A stretch of DNA of 64,000 bases from Petrosia ficiformis (taxonomy: Eukaryota; Porifera; Demospongiae; Haplosclerida; Petrosiidae): NCBI GenBank assembly GCA_947044365.1, contig OX345651.1, positions 2,591,426 through 2,655,425 of the forward strand, written 5' to 3'. The notes beneath the pieces were generated by a model, which saw only the letters and a program-made list of their open reading frames with translations, was not told the DNA's origin and made no database searches. Each line of letters begins with the position of its first letter. Positions within the stretch are counted from its first letter, which is position 1. This document shows positions 24,288 through 34,720 of this stretch, one piece after another. The position numbers were made by a program, and so were the translations under genes.

Positions 24288-24770
24288 ATCCCTATGACTG
24301 CTGTGTGGTGTCCAGCATTCAGTAATCATGGCTGACTTTATCATGCCTGAAATACAACAGCCTACTATAGTTATTATTTCGATTATCTACTCTCCTTACC
24401 TTTTAAGGACCTTCTAGAAATTTATTACAATTCTATGAATCTCATTAACTTGCGTGACGCGAAAAAAAAAAACAATATTTATTTAGTCACACGTGCAGTT
24501 TTGCATACCAACACCTGCGACAACATTCCAGAGCTGGGAAAAAATGTTTGCTTGATAGACCAGACTCTCTCCCTGCTGTCCGATCTCAAAAAGGGGTGGA
24601 GTCTGGGAACAATACTGCTTTCTTTCTGCTGTAGAGCTTGAACGCGCGTTCTATTATGCGCCATGCCAATTAATTGACCGAGCCCCCGAGATTGACGTAA
24701 CTTCCTTAAATACACATACTCGCGTAAGTGACACAAGAATATACAATGAACCCGTGGGAAAGCAATCATA
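24288..24770 (+). mobile_element. MITE of the GATTGCTTT family, copy D, with internal insert
   Basis: Ends are ATCCCTATGACTGCTGT and AAAGCAATCAT. An additional stretch at about 24,425-24,610 (starting TTACAATTCTATGAATCTCA) is absent from the other copies, but its first 110 bp recur alone at 27,407-27,518. Confidence 0.75.
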
Positions 24771-24899
24771 TATGAATACAATGACAATGTACATGTAGTC
24801 TTTTTATATTTTACAATGGTTAGTAATCAACTGGCTACACATGTATTTATAACACAATGACTATATAGTTGTTCTGTTTTAGACTGTTTGTGTGAGGGG

Positions 24900-25330
24900 A
24901 AGTTGTTGGTTTAATATTGTTGTGAAGTTCTCATCCCAAACTTGTTTTTGTACGTTTTTAGTTTTAACATCTCTATACATACAAGAAAATGATACTTGTA
25001 TTTAATTACAAGTATGAAGTATCATGTACGTACATCACCTCGTGTTTCATATGGGAAAAACTACATGTACATGTGCTTGCAGTATGAAGGCATTGTGTCT
25101 AGTACATGTATTTACCATTCCAACTGTAACTGTTATATATTAATCAATGTATACATATACTTTAAACTAATGTACATAATGTATAAAGTTTGTAATTTTT
25201 TGGGTTTAAGAACACAAAAGAAATCTTTTATATTATCAAAATAATAATACTTTAATGCATCACCAGTTACATGAGAGCAAACATGTATCATTACATAACT
25301 TCTCATATTTCCAGTTGTCTGGTGATAATG
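24900..25330 (-). repeat. Inverted copy of the 29.4-29.8 kb segment
   Basis: The stretch with TTTAAGAACACAAAAGAAAT near 25,204 is the reverse complement of sequence near 29,470. Similar flanks surround several fibrinogen-like copies. Part of a mosaic of old duplications. Confidence 0.65.
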
Positions 25331-25494
25331 TACATGTATACATGTACATTGTAGGTAACTATGTATAAGTAGTAGTATACAATGTAAGTTTGGTTATTCA
25401 CAATGACTGCTCTTGACTAATAATTAACACCACTGTGAGGTTACTGTCCTTATTTTGTAGTATTATTATTGTATCTAATCAGACAGTTAAATGC

Positions 25495-25570
25495 AATTTT
25501 GTCCTGACAAAGAGGCAAAATGTCCAGAAAATAGCCAAATGCTGGACGTTATTTCAAGCACTGTATGTGT
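25495..25570 (+). repeat. Dispersed repeat shared with 38,980-39,095
   Basis: Both copies share AAAGAGGCAAAATGTC followed by a GGAC(A/G)TTATTT stretch and AGCACTGTA. Class unknown. Confidence 0.6.
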
Positions 25571-25873
25571 ACATGTACTAAATGGAAGTGATAAATGTGT
25601 GGTGTGTTATGATTTTTATGCTTTTAGTTTCTGTTGGTTGTTCTATGCCTGCCATATGTACATGTACATGCACTATCTTATTCAATATTGTGTACACGTA
25701 TGTATATTGTACATGTAGAAACATACATGTAGTTGTATATGTAATACAGTATTAGTCAATCCCATGTACATGTATATACTGTACATAGGTTACAGTAGTC
25801 TAGTGCTGTGCTCAACACATACAATTTAATACACATGTAGATCAATAAAATTAATGTACATGTATATATACAC

Positions 25874-26137
25874 CAGGGTTTCATACATGATTAATTTGTC
25901 TCTGGGGGTGCTTTTGTATGCCCTTTGTATGCCATATTATATGTATATATATGTATATATATATGTATATTATATTATATATTATTTGTATGCACTTTGT
26001 ATGCCATATTATAGAGTATATTAACTATCCCTCAAAAAACAGGACAGCTGTAAATAAGACATAAGTAAGTGTTAGGGGATGAAACTCTTAGACTATCTTG
26101 AATCTCAGGACGCCACCCTCCTCAGTATGAAACCCTG
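25874..26137. mobile_element. Probable hAT-like MITE
   Basis: Ends are CAGGGTTTCATAC and GTATGAAACCCTG, perfect inverted repeats of 13 bp, around an internal TA-rich core and TTTGTATGCC repeats. The flanks do not show a matching 8-bp duplication, so the superfamily is less sure. Confidence 0.75.
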
Positions 26138-26239
26138 TACAGTTTTGTGCTTTGCATAATTATACATACACTGCAAAAACAAAATACCTTGATCCTACTG
26201 TTAACTGCATCCACTAAATTTAGCGATTTTTATATGGTT

Positions 26240-27390
26240 TGATTTAGCCCAAATTTTAGCAAACTTCTTAGCCACGCCTAATAAAAATGATCGCATGTAT
26301 GAAATATATAGCGTACATGTATATAATCATAAGATAACAAAAACAGCATTGTATATGTACATGTACACATGTATAACCTGTGGTATTTTATCATTCCCAA
26401 TTCTAACATCTATGAAACAACAGATGTTACATGTACATGTACATGTACATGCCTCATTCCAGAGTAATTAGTAAAATTATGTACATGAATTTGCACTTAC
26501 AATCATCCGATTTACTCCACAGATATTTGAGAAGTTAGCACATGTACATGTATGTACATTGTAGTTAGCTCTAGTATGGGTACAATGTACATATACTATA
26601 ATTATGTGTGAAGTATATTGTATTGTTTGTGTTACACGTACACAAAAATGTATGTATATGTACATGTACCTTATATGTACATACATGTACACTGTCAAAA
26701 TGAATGGGTTATTTTAACCATCCTTTACCTCCTGAGACTATATAAATCAATGCTGCTTTCTTGTCTAGCTACGTAGATATAATTACAAGTAGTAATTTGT
26801 TTCTTTTGATTTTGATCTATATTGACTAGTATATAAAGTACATGCTATAATAAAGAATTAATGGTATATACATGTGCTGACTTTTCAAATATCTGTGGAG
26901 TACATCACATGTTTTTTGCTATTATAAGTACAACTTCGTGTACATATTTATATTAATTAATTACTTTGGAATGAGCTATTGTTTTCGCAGATGTTGGAAT
27001 TGGAATACTAATAATACACCACAGGTTGTACTTATAGTACTATGCTACGTATATAGCTACATTGTATTAAAATGTTTGTTACCATATGCCTTGTTATGAC
27101 ATGTACTTTATACTAGCAATATGGATCAAGATTAAATGAACTGTGACTTGTAAATATTATCTAGCAGGAAAAACAAATCAGCATACGTATGTTAAAATAA
27201 CCAATTCATTTTTTACTGAGGAACAGTCAAATATTAGAATGTTCTGATCCACTATTAGACAGTATTGATAATTCTTACTGTATTACTATAACTATACCAT
27301 GGTTAAATAGATAATGATGATATTCAGTTGAAGGTATATGGGTATGAAAGGATATAAGATCAATATACATGTATACTGTGTAGATGAATG
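26240..27390 (-). repeat. Right arm of inverted duplication 2
   Basis: Reverse complement of blocks within 18,840-21,770. It joins the 20,240 and 19,035 blocks directly (near 27,185), which marks the 1.2-kb difference between arms. Confidence 0.85.
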
Positions 27391-27406
27391 ATGAATATTA
27401 TTACAA

Positions 27407-27518
27407 TTCTATGAATCTCATTAACTTGCGTGACGCGAAAAAAAACAATATTTATTTAGTCACACGTGCAGTTTTGCATACCAACACCTGCAACAACATT
27501 CCAGAGCTGGGAAAAAAT
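27407..27518 (+). repeat. Solo copy of the insert found inside MITE D
   Basis: It runs from TTACAATTCTATGAATCTCA to CCAGAGCTGGGAAAAAAT, almost identical to 24,427-24,543. Confidence 0.8.
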
Positions 27519-27519
27519 A

Positions 27520-29090
27520 TATAACCATGGTATAGTTATAGTAATACAGCAAGAATTATTAATACTGTCTTATAGTGGATCAGAACATTCTAATATTTGA
27601 GTAAAAAATGAATTGTCTCCCTTGCTTACATGCAGGGTCTTGTGGATCATTTTATTTGTGTATATTCTTATAGTTGGGAATATGAAATATGAGGATAATT
27701 TATTAAGTTATTGTGCTGGCAGATTTAAAGACATTCTTCTTGGTTGTTACTTTAAAGGAGTCTTGGAATAATGTTATATTTATATGTATAGTTTCATGAT
27801 ATAAGAAGTACATGTAAGTTAGGTGTATAGATATTGTTAGTGTGATGTATTTGTTCTCAGTCAAGCTTGAAATTATTGTATTCTGTGGTTTGTATAAGTA
27901 TTATACTATTTTGAAAGTGTAATATAGCTACATGTACTATACTATATATCCAGGTGATAACCCCTTTTCTCCTCCATCTTGCATTGTTATCACTTGCATT
28001 ATTGTGGTTAGCTGTGACAAAATTTAAAAATTAAATCCTTTACTTACAAGTAGGCAAACGCAATAATTACTAAGAAAAAAACGGGCAGGCAAACACAGAG
28101 TAGGCAAACCCGGAAGATACATGTACCTTCCATCCCAAGGTAACAAGTAAATTTATACGGTCTAATTGAACTATGTCAAGTAATAATTATACCAAGCCAG
28201 AGTGACATACATGTACACACGTACATGTATAATGCACAATTAATGCATACACACACAATGTGTTTTTATTTGATATGTATTGATACAAATGATATTTACA
28301 GTAAAATACCTTTCCTTTTGATCATTACAAATATGTGTACTCAACTGCCTTAATTAATTTGTTGGATTGTATTATTGTAGTAATATTACACGTAACTATG
28401 TATCAATTTTTGAAAAAGATGAATCTAACTAAGTTGTAGTAAGAAAGATACACATGTACATGTGGTATGTATTATATACAACCTAACTGCAGCCAGAGGT
28501 AGTTTCTACAAGTCATTATCATTAGCTTATGTACATATTCCTTTGGTACCATAACTATATCCAACAAATGAATGAAGCTTTAACTTCCTTAGATATGCGT
28601 ATAAGCTTTAACTTCCTTAGATATGTGTATATAATACATGTATGCATACACACACAAACAAAATATAATCATGTAGAGTGTAAAAGAATGTAGATAGTGA
28701 TTTGTTCATTAATGTACTTATATGTAAATGTGTTTATCAAGCGTAGCACTAGACTAGTACAACATTTACGTACGAAAGGTGTGGTTAAGGCAAGCTCACA
28801 GCACAAGTGATGAGAATGCTGTATGCTTGTGAAGATCACATCTCTCATGCTTAGTGATATGTGAGGATAATTCAAACTCAACTAGATATAAACTATATGT
28901 ATATGTAAAGTAATCAGAATAATTAATGAGGATTTATACAGATAATATGTAAACATGTATTGAACTAAAAATTATATGTACATGTACAATGAAGGTCATT
29001 CATTATGCTCATTATAATAAACTGTACATGTAAATAATACACGTATATGTAGCTACATACTGTATATGCATTTCTTGAGAAGAAGAGCAG
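27520..29090 (+). repeat. Diverged duplicate of upstream intergenic DNA
   Basis: 27,525-27,790 resembles 18,930-19,215, 27,715-28,150 resembles 15,480-15,680, and 28,260-29,090 resembles 13,990-14,530. No gene is seen. The order is partly swapped, as expected from repeated tandem duplication and deletion around the fibrinogen-like genes. Confidence 0.65.
28778..28862. repeat. About 100-bp dispersed repeat (copy 3 of 3)
   Basis: AAAGGTGTGGTTAAGGCAAG, CACAGCACAAGTGA and CTCTCATGC match 12,541 and 14,172. Confidence 0.65.
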
Positions 29091-29159
29091 AAGGTGATTT
29101 TCCATAATCTTTTGTGAGCTTTCTCTGTAGCTAAAGAACACATTCTTTTATGAAACACT

Positions 29160-29920
29160 ATGATTACATAACTTTCATAGGTAAGCATATGATTCGTATA
29201 CATGTATATTACCACAAAAAAACAAATGAATTTGGTTATGAATCAAATTACATGTATGTACATATTCAATATTTGTTATATACCACAATTATTATTAATA
29301 ACCAAACTTATACTACTACTTACACATGGTTAGCTACATGTACAAATGTACACATTATCACCAAACAACTGGAAATATGAGACGTTATGAAATGCTAGAA
29401 TTGTACAAACAAGCTCATGTGAGTTTAAGAAAGTATTACATGTATTATTTTGGTAATATAAAAGATTTCTTTTGTGTTCTTAAACAAACAAATTACATAT
29501 TTATACAAAGGGTACATCATGTACATTACTTTAAAGTACATGTATACATTGATTAATGTGGATAGGGGCTAATATATAACAGTTACAGTTGGAATGGAAA
29601 ATACATGTTACTGTACTATATATATAAATAGACATAATGCTTTCTTACTACAAGTACATGTACATGAAGTTTCTCCTATATATGATGTATGCATATGATA
29701 CTTTGTACTTGTAATCAAATACAAGCTGATGTAGGGTTGTTATGTGAAGTCATTAGTTATCATCCCAATCTTCATGTATGTTTCACAATTCAAATATCAA
29801 AACAACAATAATATTATATATAATTATCATTACAATTATGATCAGGTTAAACCCCTTAAACTACAATGTATATTGTGTAAAAGGATTTTAAGGCATACAT
29901 TAGTGTTAACAATTAACTAG
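29160..29920 (+). repeat. Direct duplicate of 34,060-34,720
   Basis: Shared landmarks include ACCACAATTATTATTAATAA and CAAACTTATACTACTACTTA in both. Non-coding; it flanks the 30,869 pseudogene and protease/transposase block on the left, and its twin flanks it on the right. Confidence 0.8.
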
Positions 29921-30868
29921 GGATGGGAATTGGCTGAGATTTTGAAATTGATTATCACGAACTACAAATCCATTGATAATCAATTAAAATCAGTGGAAAT
30001 AATTATGACAATTCCATGTAGGTCAACTAATGGTATTCAGATTTAATCTGATTTATACTAATAGGTCATATAGTGTCATAATGAAATATGAGATGTTATG
30101 TAATGCTACTTGTTTGCTCAAACAAATTAAGTGAATTCTTGGTATGAAATATGAGTAGACAGCACCCTAAAATTATACTGCTTCAACTAATTGAGTATAC
30201 ATTATAATTAGTACAATGTAGCTATGGAATTAGCATGTGTGAGTTCATAACAATCTGAATAACTGACTAGTAGTTAAATCCTTGCAACTGTACTAACCAA
30301 AAAAATAGCTATTTTAACCTTGCTGTGTACATCCACATGTAACACTGTATCCGTTTTGTAAATACAGAAAATGTAAACTGATACAACTAACTTGAATAAA
30401 AGTTTGCTTGCCGCCCAATATTTTATTTGTATAAATTGATTTTAACCCATTCATAACAAATACACATGTACGTACATGTACATAATACAATGGGACAACT
30501 ATATTGTAGATATGCTTTCCTGATTGATTAGTGGTGAATACATGTACAAGTTATTAAGTCATGTCATAAGAAATAAGAGCAGCAGCCTACTTGCAGCACT
30601 GTACATACATGTACATACATGTACAATGTACAAGTATATGGTCTACAATGTAAACCAATATAATAGGTAAAACTCGTTTTCAATTCAGGTATAGCAAGAG
30701 AGTATAGTGAAACCTTATCATTACAATGTCAGGAATGATGTAAATGTGTACATGTAGTTATAGCAAACATGCCTCAAAGCCCTATATATACTTGTATAAT
30801 TAGAGTATATATGCAAGATGCATGTTAGATAAGCCAAAAACTACGGAGCTTAAAATTACAACTGAACT
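29921..30868. other. Non-coding; the last 150 bp is a fossil promoter
   Basis: 30,700-30,868 is homologous to the sequence upstream of the intact minus-strand gene at 23,739. The remainder shows nothing recognised. Confidence 0.55.
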
Positions 30869-31240
30869 ATGTCTCTTCCACTATTGTGTATTCTTCTCCT
30901 CATTCCTGGTATAAGTCATGTGAGAGTGTGTAGGATCTGATTATTGTATGAATGATTGTAATATTCAAGGTCAAAGAGAAGCTTCTCAATATGAACTAAT
31001 GTGTTGTGATCCTGTTAATACGTGCTGAATTCATGCAACAATATACTAATAACTAATCCTGATGCTACCTCAGGTTATTATAACCTCACTATAACTAATG
31101 GTAGTACTATTAGTGTATATTGTGATATGGAGGGTAGTAACTGTAGTAACTGTGGTGGAGAGGGAGGATGGACAAGAATTGGATTTATTAACATGAGTGA
31201 ACCTGGTACTACCTGTCCTACTGGTCTGACTGAGAAACAA
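30869..31240 (+). pseudogene. Truncated fibrinogen-like pseudogene
   Basis: The start MSLPLLCILLLIPGISHV matches the 22,690 paralog. Extra bases after SHV shift the frame, a deletion removes the segment between CCDPVN and the CSDIL region, and the SNC codons are duplicated (SNCSNCGGEGGW). It stops matching the family after CPTGLTEKQYD at 31,238, where the protease ORF begins, so about the last 55 percent of the gene is missing. Confidence 0.9.
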
Positions 31241-31241
31241 T

Positions 31242-32129
31242 ATGATAGCTGTAGTTAAATCTAGAACAGTTGTTGGCCATGTACCTCGAAAGATATCTTT
31301 GATCTGCACTCTGTTTTTGCGCCGGACTGGATCTTCTATATGCTGTGAAGTTACTGGTGAAAGAAGGTACTCTTGGGATCTACCACAAGGAGGTCTGGAG
31401 CTTCCCTGCAAATTGCACTTCAAAGGAACTTCTGAGACCTGTAGACAATCTGCTGCAAAGGCAGAAAAGTTGATTAGACGCATCTTACCAGAAGCAACAA
31501 GAAGAAACGAGGATTTGGCAGTAATTATAACACAGGAAGAGCCTCCAACTAAAAAGCCTAAGATTGATGATATCATTGAAAGTCAGGAAAGGCCTTTAAT
31601 CTGGGTGAAACTGGACATAATACCAATAACTCTTTCGTATAACGAAAAAGAAACTATAGTGAATGATGAAATGTTGTCAGACATACACATAAACTTTGCT
31701 CAAAGTCTTTTGAGACAACAGTTTGGACCTGAGAATGGCTTCTACTCAACCTTATTACAGACAACCTGTAGTAATCATCCAAAAATTCAGATTGTACACG
31801 ACCGTGGAAATCACTGGTTAGTGGCTTCTACAATATTTTCAGAGAAGGATGAAGTAATTGTTTATGACTCTGTGTATAGTTCTCTTGATGCCAATACAGT
31901 GACCATCCTTAAAAACCTGTTTGGGCCACTGTCACCCTTTCAAGTTGCCAACACTCACAAGCAGACTGGAGGAAAAGATTGTGGTCTTTTTGCGATTGCC
32001 ACATCCACTTTACTGGCCTGCAACTTTGATCCTGTTAAAGTTGCTTTTGTTCAACAGAGTATGAGACCACACCTTGTGAACTGTTTTGAAGAAGGTAAAA
32101 TTACCACATTCCCTATGGTACTACTTTAA
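31242..32129 (+). CDS. Ulp1-like (C48) cysteine protease with N-terminal GHVPR domain
   Basis: The C-terminal half (residues about 140-262) has the Ulp1/SENP catalytic set: His191 in GNHWLVAS, Asp209 in VIVYDS, Gln241 in HKQTGG and Cys247 in GGKDCGLFAIA. Such enzymes cleave SUMO or related ubiquitin-like proteins, and several transposons carry them. Residues 1-62 (VVGHVPRKISLICTLF, CEVTG, GGLELPC) form a domain that I have seen associated with HIRAN-like segments in TE-related proteins; this name is tentative. A basic patch PPTKKPK at 101-107 could be a nuclear signal. The ATG at 31,242 sits on the break with the fibrinogen-like fragment, so the N-terminus may be truncated. No intron is seen. 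Confidence 0.75.
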   Translation: MIAVVKSRTVVGHVPRKISLICTLFLRRTGSSICCEVTGERRYSWDLPQGGLELPCKLHFKGTSETCRQSAAKAEKLIRRILPEATRRNEDLAVIITQEEPPTKKPKIDDIIESQERPLIWVKLDIIPITLSYNEKETIVNDEMLSDIHINFAQSLLRQQFGPENGFYSTLLQTTCSNHPKIQIVHDRGNHWLVASTIFSEKDEVIVYDSVYSSLDANTVTILKNLFGPLSPFQVANTHKQTGGKDCGLFAIATSTLLACNFDPVKVAFVQQSMRPHLVNCFEEGKITTFPMVLL

Positions 32130-32142
32130 TAATAGATGAACA

Positions 32143-32230
32143 TTATAACACAGGAACTGATTAACGATATTTGAAAATTATTATACATTATAACACAGGA
32201 ACTGATTAATGATATTTGAAAATTATTATC
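32143..32230 (+). repeat. Two-copy tandem repeat, about 46 bp
   Basis: AACACAGGAACTGATTAA followed by GATATTTGAAAATTATTAT occurs twice, between the convergent 3' ends of the protease and the transposase. Confidence 0.85.
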
Positions 32231-32322
32231 TTATTATACTCAATAACACAATACTTATTATATTAATATTATATTAGTTGTATTAGAGTAAATAATCTTG
32301 GTTGAATATTATGTAAGCTCTT

Positions 32323-33750
32323 TTAAGAATTCAGGATTCCTGTTATTTCTGCAGCTTTGAACCCATTTTTAATGATGGAGTTGTTTGTTTTTAAGTAATC
32401 AAACAATTCTATGAGCCATTTTACTCCTAACGGTTTCATTGTAGACAGTTTAAAATTGATGGCAACTTGACTGTCATTCTTAGACAATTTTTCCATGACT
32501 TGAGTTGAGTACCATTCCATAAACTTCTGTCGTAAGAAATCCTTCACTGCTTTATTGACACTCAAATCCATGGGCTGTAACCTGTCTGTACAATTTGCCG
32601 GAATTTTAACTACAAGGATATGATTCTTCTCAAGCATTTCATATATTGTGTCGGTGGTTTGTCCCTTGAAAACATCAAAAATTGCAAGGGCAGGATGATC
32701 ATCTTGGAGATTTAACTCCTTCCGTTTTTGACGTACATATGGGAAAATAATTAATTCTAGATACTCTTTCATCTTTAGTTCATTAGACCAGTGATTACTA
32801 CTACAAGTGATATGCCAATCTGATGGTATTCCATCATACTTCGGCAAGCATGCTTTTGTAGTACCTGAATAAATTAATTGGAATGGAAGAAGATTACCTG
32901 TTAAAGAACCACATATCACTGCCGTGATTTGTCTCTTGTCATCCATCCCAATTATTTCGACACGTTTACAGCCTTTTTCCTCCATCGTCCATGTTGATCC
33001 TGGTACAACATGGAGACCGGTTTGATCCCAATTCAGTATCAAATCGAATGGGATTTCCTCCATCATCACCACTGCCTCAATATCTAGCAGGAATTGCTCT
33101 TTTACTTCCTCAAAATTGGTCACAGCGATTTTTCTTGTTGACCCACCTCTTCTTTTGACAAATTTCATGCGATATAAAAGAGATCTGGCCCAATTCTTGG
33201 TGATTTCTATAGATCCACCATTTTTGGACAGAAGCATGCGATTGCTCGATTTAACGATTGCAGTTCCAATTGCCATGGTTAACGGTATAGTGACAACTCC
33301 TCCCTCATCACGTAAAGCCCTTATGTACCCTTGTACTTGTTTATCAAGCTCTTCTCCTAAGAGCAATGGGCGTCCTCTCTTTGCTGATGGCAAACTTTTT
33401 ACACTCAGATCCATTTCTCCTGCTTTTCTTTTCTTCTCGCGTTCAAATTTGTACTTCTCAACCCAAGTGCGTACACTGCTTTCCTTTATAGGCATATCAA
33501 ACTTCTTATTAAAGTGTCTTACAGCTGAACAGTTTCCATTTTCAACGGCATACTTTGCGATTTCAGCTTTTTGTTCTTCAGTAAGCTTCAGGTATGTTCC
33601 TCTCACCGCACGTTCTTTCTTCCTTAATTCTTCCACAACTTTGTTGGCAGCTATAATCGATACTGAGGGAACTATGGCGGATGTAGGCCCCTTTGGATCA
33701 GGTAAATATTGGCTTTCAGCTCTCTTGAAATAACTGTAGATACTCGACAT
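32323..33750 (-). CDS. pogo/jerky-type DDD transposase, intact (475 aa)
   Basis: A transposase of the Tc1/mariner-pogo (Tigger/Jerky-like) group, or a domesticated descendant. An N-terminal helix-turn-helix (residues 53-100, LTEEQKAEIAKYAVENG to VRTWVEKYK) and a CENP-B-like DNA-binding part (ITKNWARSLLYRMKFVKRRG, 183-202) are followed by the catalytic core. Candidate acidic residues are Asp242 in LNWDQTGLHVVPG, Asp359 in LAIFDVFKGQ and Asp395 in DRLQPMDLSVNK. There is no stop or shift in 475 codons, so it may be young or under selection. It is convergent with the protease ORF. Flanking TA duplications and terminal repeats were not found, so element borders are open. Confidence 0.9.
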   Translation of the reverse strand: MSSIYSYFKRAESQYLPDPKGPTSAIVPSVSIIAANKVVEELRKKERAVRGTYLKLTEEQKAEIAKYAVENGNCSAVRHFNKKFDMPIKESSVRTWVEKYKFEREKKRKAGEMDLSVKSLPSAKRGRPLLLGEELDKQVQGYIRALRDEGGVVTIPLTMAIGTAIVKSSNRMLLSKNGGSIEITKNWARSLLYRMKFVKRRGGSTRKIAVTNFEEVKEQFLLDIEAVVMMEEIPFDLILNWDQTGLHVVPGSTWTMEEKGCKRVEIIGMDDKRQITAVICGSLTGNLLPFQLIYSGTTKACLPKYDGIPSDWHITCSSNHWSNELKMKEYLELIIFPYVRQKRKELNLQDDHPALAIFDVFKGQTTDTIYEMLEKNHILVVKIPANCTDRLQPMDLSVNKAVKDFLRQKFMEWYSTQVMEKLSKNDSQVAINFKLSTMKPLGVKWLIELFDYLKTNNSIIKNGFKAAEITGILNS

Positions 33751-33802
33751 CTGCTCAGTTTTCTTTCACACGACAACACGTGGTAAGAAATGTAAATTTC
33801 AA

Positions 33803-33863
33803 GGGGTTAAATTTTCGCGATCGTTAAATTAACTCACGAAAATCGCGAAATTTTGCACTCCCC
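33803..33863. repeat. Imperfect palindrome upstream of the transposase
   Basis: AAATTTTCGCGAT and ATCGCGAAATTTT face each other within a GGGG...CCCC frame, 50 bp from the transposase start. It could be a terminal or promoter binding site of the element, or a small unrelated MITE. Confidence 0.5.
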
Positions 33864-33898
33864 TAAAATAACTGTGACTACGGTATATTAAAAAAAGT

Positions 33899-33985
33899 AT
33901 CCCTATAATTGCTTTCCGATGACTATGTATCAATCATTGCTGAGTGCTAGTCTTCTCTGTAATCGAAATCTGGGCCCTGAAGAAC
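33899..33985 (+). mobile_element. MITE of the GATTGCTTT family, copy F (5' fragment)
   Basis: It begins ATCCCTATAATTGCTTT, then diverges after about 85 bp. Confidence 0.6.
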
Positions 33986-34059
33986 TTGACGCAACATGTA
34001 AAAGTTTAAACACAACGTTAATAGTACGATAAGATCAGTTTCAACTTATACTTTAAGTA

Positions 34060-34720
34060 AGCATATGATTTGCATATATCAACACAAAAACAAAAGTACT
34101 CATTGTGTTTGGTTATTACATGCAGTTGTATGGAATTAATGTACAATGAAATGTAATAGTAACTTTATGAATCAAATTACATGTACATGTATGTACATAT
34201 TCAATATTCTTCATATACCACAATTATTATTAATAACCAAACTTATACTACTACTTACACATAGTTAGTTACATGTACACATTATTACCAGACAACTAGA
34301 AATATGAGAAGTTATGTAATACTGGAATTGTACTTGTTTGTTCATGTGAGTTTAAGGTGATACAATAAAGTATTATTATTTTGGTAATATAAAAGATCTT
34401 TTTTTGTGTTCTTAAACCCCCAAAAAAATACTGCAAAAGGTACATTGATTGATTAATGTTAGAAAAAGTTAATAAATAATAAGTTACAGTTTGTACATGT
34501 ACCTAGTAGACCACAATGCTTTCATGCTACAAGTTACTCCCTTATGAAACATCAGGTGATGTACATCATGATGCATGTAATCAAATACAGCCTTTGACAC
34601 ATGTACATGTACATGTATGACAAGCATTTTAAAAAAACTGTTATATAGGCACAATTATAATTTACACGTAGTTTAGGGTGTACATTTACATCAGTATTAA
34701 CAATTAAGGTGGCGCTCGGG
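34060..34720 (+). repeat. Direct duplicate of 29,160-29,920
   Basis: See the partner. The pair brackets the pseudogene/protease/transposase block. Confidence 0.8.

Noticed and set aside
33803..33863. Terminal inverted repeat of the transposase element
   Set aside because: No matching repeat was found on the other side of the transposase or protease, so it is recorded only as a palindrome.
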